DNA of 64,000 nt from Arcobacter sp. CECT 8986 (lineage in GTDB: Bacteria; Campylobacterota; Campylobacteria; Campylobacterales; Arcobacteraceae). The translations under genes and the position numbers were made by a program. Numbering within the stretch: the stretch's first letter is position 1; every line of letters begins with the position of its first letter. Where the stretch lies: the NCBI RefSeq assembly GCF_004116725.1, contig NZ_PDKG01000008.1:36057-100056 (forward strand), read 5' to 3'. Shown here in pieces: positions 27,940-34,219 of this stretch. The notes under the pieces were generated by a model. That model was not told where the DNA came from. It was given only the letters and a program-made list of their open reading frames with translations, and ran no database searches.

Positions 27940-27964
27940 AATAAATAGCCTTTACACTATAAAA

Positions 27965-28045
27965 TTACCCAAATTATGGGAACATTAAAATTTCTTGTAT
28001 TATCAAGCATAGAGTAAAACTCTTCGGAAATCCATTGATACCTAT
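27965..28045 (-). promoter_or_regulatory. Conserved structured 5' leader, copy 1
   Basis: On the minus strand the leader of this flagellin begins AUAGGUAUCAAUGGAU and contains CCGAAGAG and the identical AUGCUUG and ACAAGAA segments found in copies 2 and 3. It has an AGAGU/ACUCU hairpin and a CCCA/UGGG hairpin near its 3' end. The changes against the other copies are partly compensatory. The CCGA/UUGG pairing seen in the others is broken here. Confidence 0.6.
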
Positions 28046-28108
28046 AGAATTAAGATTTTTATAATAGAAAAATATTTGAAGAAAATAGTCTTTATATTAT
28101 AAAAAACT

Positions 28109-28139
28109 AATACTTCTAGGCATATTGCCTAAAAGTATT
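28109..28139 (-). terminator. Terminator after the second flagellin
   Basis: A 13-bp stem (28109-28121 with 28127-28139) contains one U-G wobble when read on the minus strand, followed by AGTTTTTTAT. It lies 38 bp past the flagellin stop. The wobble pairs only on this strand, which supports a minus-strand RNA hairpin. Confidence 0.7.
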
Positions 28140-28176
28140 AAATTCTATACTATTATTTTATTAATAGCTTTTCAGA

Positions 28177-29028
28177 CTATTGAAGTAGTCTAAGAACGTT
28201 TTGTTGTGATGCATTAGCTTGACTCATTGCATAAGTACCAGCTTGAGAGATTATATTTTGTTTATTAAAATTTGAACTCTCTTGTGCATAATCAACATCT
28301 CTAATTACAGATTCTGCATTTAAGATGTTTGTTTTTTGCGTCATTTGGTTTCTTACTGCTGATTCTAATTGGTTTTGAGTAGAACCGTAGTCTGCTCTCC
28401 ATCCATTTAATTTATCAATCGCACTATCAACTGTAGATAAATACGTTCTTGCAGTTGCTGCTGTAACTGCTGTTGAGTTAGAAACTTCAGTTTTAATAGA
28501 AGTCAACCCTAATCCACTTGTATTAGCTTGAACACCAGCAGTTGTAGCAATAGTATCACCACTTGTTTCACCCATTTGGAATGTAAGTGAACTTCTTGAA
28601 CCAGTACCTGTATCTGCTTGTAATAGTTTAGTACCATTATAATTTGTTTGACTAGCAATATTATTTAATTGATCTAACAATTTATTAACATCTTTTTCAA
28701 TTGATTTTCTACCTTCATCAGAAGTAGTATCAGTTGAAGCTTGAACAAGTTTTGTTTTAATAGTATCTAAAATACTAGATTGTTCTGCCATCGCTTTATC
28801 AGCAATTTGTGTTAATGCAACTGCTGAGTTACCATTAGAAATTGATTGACCAATTGAACTAGCTTGAGTTCTTAATTTATCAGCAATTGCTAAACCTGAT
28901 GCATCATCACTTGCTTTATTAATTCTTAAACCTGAACTTAATTTCTCTAAAGAGCTGTTTAAGTTATTACTTGTTAATGTTGCGCTTTCTTGTGCTTGTA
29001 AAGAAGCAACGTTTGTATTAATTCTCAT
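28177..29028 (-). CDS. Flagellin
   Basis: This 283-residue flagellin has typical D0/D1 ends and a short middle. It shares most residues with the copies at 29209 and 30535, including LSSGLRINKASDDASGLAIADKLRTQ, and is probably a recent paralogue. Flagellins polymerise into the filament after export by the flagellar type III system. The ribosome binding site AAAAAGGATTT is preceded by the conserved leader at 29058-29137. Like other epsilon-class flagellins it lacks the Salmonella-type TLR5 residues in the D1 helix. Confidence 0.96.
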   Translation of the reverse strand: MRINTNVASLQAQESATLTSNNLNSSLEKLSSGLRINKASDDASGLAIADKLRTQASSIGQSISNGNSAVALTQIADKAMAEQSSILDTIKTKLVQASTDTTSDEGRKSIEKDVNKLLDQLNNIASQTNYNGTKLLQADTGTGSRSSLTFQMGETSGDTIATTAGVQANTSGLGLTSIKTEVSNSTAVTAATARTYLSTVDSAIDKLNGWRADYGSTQNQLESAVRNQMTQKTNILNAESVIRDVDYAQESSNFNKQNIISQAGTYAMSQANASQQNVLRLLQ

Positions 29029-29057
29029 AATAAATCCTTTTTATTATTTAAAAAGAT

Positions 29058-29137
29058 TTACCCATGATACGGGAGCCTGAAACATTCTTGTATGACCAAG
29101 CATAGAATCCAATTCTTCGGAATCCATTGACCCCTAT
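29058..29137 (-). promoter_or_regulatory. Conserved structured 5' leader, copy 2
   Basis: This is the second copy of the approximately 80-nt flagellin leader. On the minus strand its stem is AGAAU/AUUCU where the other copies have AGAGU/ACUCU, a G-C to A-U compensatory change. The CCCGU/AUGGG hairpin and the CUUG/CAAG pair are retained. An AUGGAU lies at the 5' side, and AAGGAUU at the ribosome binding site lies after the leader. Confidence 0.65.
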
Positions 29138-29191
29138 ACTAAACTATAGTTCCAAATCCCGCAAACTCTTTTAATACAATTACAAAGTGTT

Positions 29192-29209
29192 AGTTAAAGA
29201 CTTTTAACT
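29192..29209 (-). terminator. Weak hairpin at the end of the third flagellin
   Basis: A perfect 7-bp repeat with a 4-nt loop (AGTTAAA ... TTTAACT) begins at the flagellin stop codon. It has no strong U tract. It takes the position of the terminators found after the neighbouring flagellins but is weaker. Confidence 0.35.
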
Positions 29210-30060
29210 TATTGTAAAAGTCTTGTAACATTTTGTTGTACTGCATTAGCTTGACTCATTGCATAAGTACCAGCTTGAGCAATAATATTTTGTTTATTAA
29301 AGTTTGCACTCTCTTGAGCGTAATCCACATCTCTAATTACAGATTCTGCATTTAAGATGTTTGTTTTTTGTGTCATTTGATTTCTAATAGCTGATTCTAA
29401 CTGGTTTTGAGTAGAACCGTAGTCTGCTCTCCATCCATTTAATTTATCAATCGCGCTATCAACTGTAGCTAAATAACCTCTTGCTGTTCCTGCTGCAACT
29501 GCTGTTGAGTTAGAAACTTCAGTTACAATACTTGTTAATCCTAAACCACTTGTATTAGCTTGAACACCAGCAGTTGTAGATATAGTATCGGCACTTGTTT
29601 CACCCATTTGGAATGTAAGTGCACTTCTTGAACCAGTACCTGTATCTGCTTGTAATAGTTTAGTACCATTATAGTTTGTTTGACTAGCAATATTATTTAA
29701 CTGATCTAATAATTTATTAATATCTTTTTCAATTGATTTTCTACCTTCATCAGAAGTAGTATCAGTTGAAGCTTGAATTAGTTTTGTTTTAACTGTATCT
29801 AAAATATTAGATTGTTCAGCCATCGCTTTATCAGCAATTTGTGTTAAAGATACTGCTGAGTTACCATTAGAAATTGATTGTCCAATTGAACTAGCTTGAG
29901 TTCTTAATTTATCAGCAATTGCAAGACCTGATGCATCATCACTTGCTTTGTTGATTCTAAGACCTGAACTTAATTTTTCTAATGAACTGTTTAATCTGCT
30001 ATTTGTTAATGTTGAAGATTCTTGTGCTTGTAAAGAAGCAACGTTTGTATTAATTCTCAT
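29209..30060 (-). CDS. Flagellin
   Basis: This 283-residue flagellin is very close to the copies at 28177 and 30535 through the N-terminal 130 residues and the C-terminal 80. The middle differs slightly. It has the same LSSGLRINKASDDASG and NILNAESVIRDVDYAQE signatures. The ribosome binding site AAAAAAGGATTT follows the conserved leader at 30091-30173. A small basic gene lies just upstream on the same strand. Confidence 0.96.
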   Translation of the reverse strand: MRINTNVASLQAQESSTLTNSRLNSSLEKLSSGLRINKASDDASGLAIADKLRTQASSIGQSISNGNSAVSLTQIADKAMAEQSNILDTVKTKLIQASTDTTSDEGRKSIEKDINKLLDQLNNIASQTNYNGTKLLQADTGTGSRSALTFQMGETSADTISTTAGVQANTSGLGLTSIVTEVSNSTAVAAGTARGYLATVDSAIDKLNGWRADYGSTQNQLESAIRNQMTQKTNILNAESVIRDVDYAQESANFNKQNIIAQAGTYAMSQANAVQQNVTRLLQ

Positions 30061-30090
30061 AATAAATCCTTTTTTATAAGATAAAAAGAT

Positions 30091-30173
30091 TTACCCATGA
30101 CACGGGAGCCTAAAGATATTTCTTGTGTTACCAAGCATAGAGTTTTAACTCTTCGGCATCCATTGATACCTAT
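30091..30173 (-). promoter_or_regulatory. Conserved structured 5' leader, copy 3
   Basis: This is the third copy of the flagellin leader. On the minus strand it reads AUAGGUAUCAAUGGAUGCC and then the AGAGU/ACUCU hairpin enclosed by CCGA/UUGG. The identical AUGCUUGG, an ACAAGAA, and a CCCGU/AUGGG hairpin follow. It starts only 15 bp after the stop of the small gene at 30188, so it could be read from that gene's transcript or from a promoter inside it. Confidence 0.65.
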
Positions 30174-30187
30174 AATTTTTATTAATT

Positions 30188-30382
30188 TTATTTTTTACTA
30201 ATTTTTTGAATAGCTTCTATAGTTTTTATATTGCTATTAACTCTTCTTTTCATATTATTTTTTTTAATATGTTTTTCTAGAATTTTGCTATACTTAACAT
30301 AATTTCTAGAACCTTTTTCAAAAGTACATAACTTTTTTTGGATTTTTAAAATGTTATCCGGTATAGAAATTTGCTTTGTCAT
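30188..30382 (-). CDS. Small basic protein between flagellin genes, unknown
   Basis: This 64-residue protein is rich in Lys and Ile (MTKQISIPDNILKIQKKLCTF-type start) with one Cys and no signal or membrane segment. It is very likely a real gene. It has a strong AGAAGGAGA ribosome binding site, and an extended -10 (TGTCATAAT) lies about 30 bp upstream of the ATG. It lies after a good terminator and directly before a flagellin leader. I do not recognise a family. Its position suggests a flagellin-specific regulator, chaperone or RNA-binding protein, but this is inference only. Confidence 0.65.
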   Translation of the reverse strand: MTKQISIPDNILKIQKKLCTFEKGSRNYVKYSKILEKHIKKNNMKRRVNSNIKTIEAIQKISKK

Positions 30383-30413
30383 TTTAAGTCTCCTTCTTTT
30401 AAGTTACATAAGA

Positions 30414-30422
30414 ATTATGACA
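30414..30422 (-). promoter_or_regulatory. Extended -10 of the small flagellin-cluster gene
   Basis: The minus strand shows TGT followed by CATAAT, an extended -10, 31 bp before the ATG of the small basic gene. It lies after the terminator of the upstream flagellin, so a new transcript would start here. Confidence 0.45.
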
Positions 30423-30461
30423 CACCAATTCTTAAAATTAGCTTAAATTTAAGAAAATTAT

Positions 30462-30489
30462 AAAAAAAGCCCAAACTTTCGTTCAGGCT
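30462..30489 (-). terminator. Rho-independent terminator of the first flagellin
   Basis: Read on the minus strand, AGCC-TG-AAC-GAAA-GTT-TG-GGCT folds into a hairpin with a symmetric internal loop and is followed by seven T residues. It lies about 45 bp past the flagellin stop at 30535. This is the best intrinsic terminator of the cluster. Confidence 0.85.
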
Positions 30490-30534
30490 CGTTTTTATGG
30501 TATTCGTAGGGTAAAAAATATATTAAAAAATTGA

Positions 30535-31395
30535 CTATTGTAACAATCTTAATATATTTTGTTGTACATTATTAGCTTGACTCATGGCAAATGTACCTGC
30601 TTGAGAGATAATATTTTGTTTATTAAATGTAGCACTCTCTTGAGCGTAATCAACATCTCTAATTACAGATTCTGCTGCTTTAATATTTGTTTGTTGAGTC
30701 ATTTGGTTTCTAATAGCTGATTCTAATTGGTTTTGAGTAGAACCGTAGTCCGCTCTCCAACTATTTAATTTATCAATCGCACTATCAACTGTTGTTAAAT
30801 AACCTCTTGCTGTTCCTGCTGCAACTGCTGTTGAGTTAGAAACTTCAGTTACAATATTAGTTAATCCTAAACCACTTGTATTAGCTTGAACACCAGCAGT
30901 TGTAGCAATAGTATCATTTGCAGTCTCACCCATTTGAAATGTAAGTGAAGTTCTTGCCCCAGTACCTGCAGGTCCCATATCTGCTTGTAATAGTGCTGTA
31001 CCATTATAGTTTGTTTGACTAGCAATATTATTTAATTGTTCTAATAGTTTTTTTATGTCTTTTTCAATTGATTTTCTACCTTCATCAGAAGTAGTATCAG
31101 TTGAAGCTTGAATTAGTTTTGTTTTAACCGTATCTAAAATATTAGATTGTTCAGCCATCGCTTTATCAGCAATTTGTGTTAAAGATACTGCTGAGTTACC
31201 ATTTGAAATTGACTGTCCTAAAGAACTAGCTTGAGTTCTTAATTTATCAGCAATTGCAAGACCTGATGCATCATCACTTGCTTTGTTGATTCTAAGACCT
31301 GAACTTAACTTCTCTAAAGAAGTAGTAAGTTTTTTATTAGTGTTTGTGTTTGCTTCTTGTGCCATTAAAGAAGCAGTATTTGTATTAATTCTCAT
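30535..31395 (-). CDS. Flagellin (first in the cluster)
   Basis: This 286-residue flagellin has a slightly different N-terminus (MRINTNTASLMAQEANTNTNKKL) and C-terminal AESVIRDVDYAQESATFNKQ. It is a close relative of the copies at 28177 and 29209, and three extra residues in the middle (MGPAGTGA region) account for the extra length. Only 53 bp separate it from trmA, and it lacks the 80-nt leader of the other copies. Its ribosome binding site is AAAAGGG. A TAAAG ... TTGATA pair in this short gap weakly resembles a sigma-28 promoter. Confidence 0.96.
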   Translation of the reverse strand: MRINTNTASLMAQEANTNTNKKLTTSLEKLSSGLRINKASDDASGLAIADKLRTQASSLGQSISNGNSAVSLTQIADKAMAEQSNILDTVKTKLIQASTDTTSDEGRKSIEKDIKKLLEQLNNIASQTNYNGTALLQADMGPAGTGARTSLTFQMGETANDTIATTAGVQANTSGLGLTNIVTEVSNSTAVAAGTARGYLTTVDSAIDKLNSWRADYGSTQNQLESAIRNQMTQQTNIKAAESVIRDVDYAQESATFNKQNIISQAGTFAMSQANNVQQNILRLLQ

Positions 31396-31448
31396 ATTTA
31401 CCCTTTTATCAATACTTTCATTATCTTTAAATTTTATCTAAGCTAAAA

Positions 31449-32570
31449 TTAAATTTTGTTTAAGATTACACCACTTTCTATATGCATAGTGTAAGAAAAC
31501 TGGTCAAAAATAGCAAATTTTTCAATTTTATGTGTTTTTGTTAACTCTATTAAATCTCTATGTAGAGTTTCAGGATTACATGAAATATAAATAATTTTGT
31601 CAAAATCTTTTATAAGATTTGTAGTCGTTTCATCAAGTCCAGCTCTTGGAGGATCTACAAAAACTGTTGAAAAATTATAAGATTTTAAATCAACATCTTT
31701 AAGTCTTCTAAACTCTCTTTTTTCTTTTAGTGCTTCAACAAACTCTTCACTACTCATTCTTATAAAATCAATATTATTAATTGAATTTAATTCACAGTTT
31801 TTTAATGCAGATTTAATTGATGTTTTTGATATCTCAGTTGCTAAAACTTTATTGAATTTTTTCGATAAAGGAATTGTAAAGTTACCTCCACCACAGTATA
31901 ACTCACATAAATCAGTTTCTAAAGTTTCAAGATTTGATAAAACCCACTCAATCATTTTCACATTTACATTTGTATTTGGTTGAGTAAATCCTCCCTCTTT
32001 ATATTCAAAATAAAAAGGTGCTTTATCTATACTTAGTTCTTCTTTTATAAAATCTTCACTTAAAACAATTTTTTGTTTTCTGCTTCTTCCAATTATTTTA
32101 ATATTTAATTTTTCTTCAAGCTCTTTTGCTTCTTGTACCCAATTTTCTTCAAGCTTTCTATGATAGATTAAAGTAACTAACATATCTTCTTTTGTTGAGT
32201 TTAAAAATTCACATGCGAAAAGTTTAGTTTTTAGTACATCACTATTTTGAATCTCATCTAAAAGCTTTGGCATAATCTCTTTAATATGGTTACTAACTAT
32301 TTGACATTCATTAATTATCAAAGCATTTTTATCAAAATCATTCATTGCATAAGAGATAATTGGATTATTGTTTTCATCAAAACTCTTCCATATTCTAAAT
32401 TCAGCTCTATTTCTAAAGTTTTTTTCTTCACTTTTTATTACATCAAATTCTAAATTTGTTAAATCACTAAATCTTTGTTTTTCTCTATTTAGTTTAAATA
32501 AAAGTTGTTCTTCATATGACTTATTAAATAAAGTACAACTACCACATTTACCAAAATATGTACAATCCAT
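31449..32570 (-). CDS. trmA: tRNA (uracil-5-)-methyltransferase TrmA with extra N-terminal cysteines
   Basis: TrmA (373 residues) makes m5U54 in tRNA. The body matches E. coli TrmA closely: NRAEFRIWKS, LCELYCGGGNFTIPL, REFRRLKDVDLKSY, FVDPPRAGLD and YISCNPETL with the catalytic cysteine near residue 332. The N-terminus carries C3-x5-C9-x2-C12 and a later C89, a layout known for Fe-S ligands in RlmD/RlmC but not, from memory, in E. coli TrmA. It is divergent from the helicase gene. The synteny near glmU recalls C. jejuni. Confidence 0.85.
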   Translation of the reverse strand: MDCTYFGKCGSCTLFNKSYEEQLLFKLNREKQRFSDLTNLEFDVIKSEEKNFRNRAEFRIWKSFDENNNPIISYAMNDFDKNALIINECQIVSNHIKEIMPKLLDEIQNSDVLKTKLFACEFLNSTKEDMLVTLIYHRKLEENWVQEAKELEEKLNIKIIGRSRKQKIVLSEDFIKEELSIDKAPFYFEYKEGGFTQPNTNVNVKMIEWVLSNLETLETDLCELYCGGGNFTIPLSKKFNKVLATEISKTSIKSALKNCELNSINNIDFIRMSSEEFVEALKEKREFRRLKDVDLKSYNFSTVFVDPPRAGLDETTTNLIKDFDKIIYISCNPETLHRDLIELTKTHKIEKFAIFDQFSYTMHIESGVILNKI

Positions 32571-32625
32571 TAATTTACCTTATGTTTTTAATACTATATT
32601 ATATTTAAATCATTATAATATCAAC

Positions 32626-34158
32626 ATGAAAGATACTTGGCAAAAACAATTACAAAACCTATTAAATTGTGATTTGAAATCACAATTTCCATTAGCAAGA
32701 AGTTTAAATAGAAAACTTAAATTTTTTGTTGGTCCTACAAATTCTGGTAAAACACATAGTGCAATGACACAACTAAAAAAAGCAAATAGTGGATTATATT
32801 TAGCTCCACTAAGATTATTAGCACTTGAAGGTTATGAAGATTTAAAAGCATCAAATTTAAATGCAACACTAATCACAGGTGAAGAACAAATCTTTGATGA
32901 AGATGCAGCACATGTGTGCTCAACAATAGAGATGATTGATTATGATTTAGATGTTGATGTTGCAATAATTGATGAAATTCAGATGCTTGATGATGATGAA
33001 AGAGGTTGGGCTTGGGTAAATGCAATTATAGGTTGTCCTGCAAAACAAATTATTATGACAGGTTCAGTAAATGCACTAGATGCAGTAAAAAAGATTGCAA
33101 AATATTTAGATGAAGAGTTAGAAGTTGTAAAATTTCAAAGAAAAAATGAACTTCATCTTATGGAAAGATATACATCATTAAAAGAGTTAAAACCTCATAC
33201 TGCTTTAATCGCTTTTAGTAGAACAGATGTATTAAGATTAAAACAAAAGCTTCAAAAATATCATAAAGTATCAGTTATTTATGGTAACTTATCTCCAGAA
33301 GTAAGAAGAGATGAAGCAAGAAGATTTAGAGAAGGGCAAAGTGATATTTTAATTGCAACTGATGCAATTGCAATGGGATTAAATTTACCAATTAAAACTA
33401 TATTATTTACAACTCATAGAAAATTTGACGGAGTTTCAAGAAGAACTATAAATATTAATGAAATAGTTCAAATAGCAGGAAGAGCAGGAAGATATGGTTT
33501 CCATGAAGAGGGATTTTTAGGTGCAACTTCAAAAGATACTTTAAAACATCTACAAAAAGAGTATGATAAACCAATTAGAACAATTAAAGCACCATTTAAA
33601 GTTAAAATAAGTGCACCACAATTAGAAGGTTTAAGCTCTCATATTAAGACAAATTCACTTGAAAAAGTTCTTAAGTTCTTTAATGAAAATATGTATTTTG
33701 ATGGTCCTTTTGTTGCTTCAAATATTGGGTCAATGATAGAGGCTGCAAAAATTCTTGATAAAAAAAATAACTTAAAAATGGAAGAGAAGTATATGCTTTC
33801 TCAAGCTCCAATTACTATAAAATCAACAATAATCTTGCAAGCATATGATGCATATATTGCAGCTATTATAAAAAATAGAGTTGTAAGATATAAGCCTTCA
33901 ATTACTCTACCTAAAAAAGCTCTAACATATCGAGATTTACTACTTGTAGAAGATGAAGTTAAAAAAATATCTTTATATCTTTGGCTATCTTATAAACTAC
34001 CAGACTTGTTTCCTGATAATGTAAAAGCAAGTATTACAAGAGCAACTTTCAATAACTTTATTGAGAAATCTTTGAAGTCAAACTTAATTGATGACAGAAG
34101 AAATAATAATAAAAATTTTGAAACAAAAAAATTTAGAAAATATAGAAAAAGATTTTAA
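32626..34158 (+). CDS. Suv3-like DEAD-type RNA helicase
   Basis: The helicase proper begins at the ATG at 32626 (MKDTWQKQL...); the open frame upstream to 32368 runs antisense through trmA and is not credible. The 510-residue protein has Walker A GPTNSGKT (residues 36-43), a DEIQ box (VAIIDEIQMLDDDERGW), GNLSPEVRRDEARRF, and motif VI QIAGRAGRYG. This is the pattern of Suv3, a mitochondrial RNA helicase with bacterial relatives in some proteobacteria. It would unwind RNA, perhaps with a nuclease. The C-terminus is Lys/Arg-rich. Confidence 0.82.
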   Translation: MKDTWQKQLQNLLNCDLKSQFPLARSLNRKLKFFVGPTNSGKTHSAMTQLKKANSGLYLAPLRLLALEGYEDLKASNLNATLITGEEQIFDEDAAHVCSTIEMIDYDLDVDVAIIDEIQMLDDDERGWAWVNAIIGCPAKQIIMTGSVNALDAVKKIAKYLDEELEVVKFQRKNELHLMERYTSLKELKPHTALIAFSRTDVLRLKQKLQKYHKVSVIYGNLSPEVRRDEARRFREGQSDILIATDAIAMGLNLPIKTILFTTHRKFDGVSRRTININEIVQIAGRAGRYGFHEEGFLGATSKDTLKHLQKEYDKPIRTIKAPFKVKISAPQLEGLSSHIKTNSLEKVLKFFNENMYFDGPFVASNIGSMIEAAKILDKKNNLKMEEKYMLSQAPITIKSTIILQAYDAYIAAIIKNRVVRYKPSITLPKKALTYRDLLLVEDEVKKISLYLWLSYKLPDLFPDNVKASITRATFNNFIEKSLKSNLIDDRRNNNKNFETKKFRKYRKRF

Positions 34159-34219
34159 TAAAAGTTTTGCTAAAATGTAGAAAATTATTATAATTAATAA
34201 TGCCAAGGACTTAAACTTA

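Noticed and set aside
27965..30173. Flagellin leader as a c-di-GMP-I (GEMM) riboswitch
   Set aside because: The conserved GEMM core and its tetraloop receptor elements are not present; the conserved segments are different.
27085..31395. Tandem flagellin copies as a mobile repeat or CRISPR-like array
   Set aside because: The repeats are full genes with leaders and terminators. No short regular repeat-spacer pattern exists anywhere in the window.
31407..31429. Sigma-28 promoter for the first flagellin
   Set aside because: TAAAG and TTGATA spacing is only loosely like the consensus and the -10 lies too close to the ATG. It was noted in the gene entry but not listed as a feature.
32368..32625. 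Upstream 86-codon extension of the Suv3-like helicase frame
   Set aside because: It runs antisense through the start of trmA and has an implausible composition; the ATG at 32626 starts the conserved protein.
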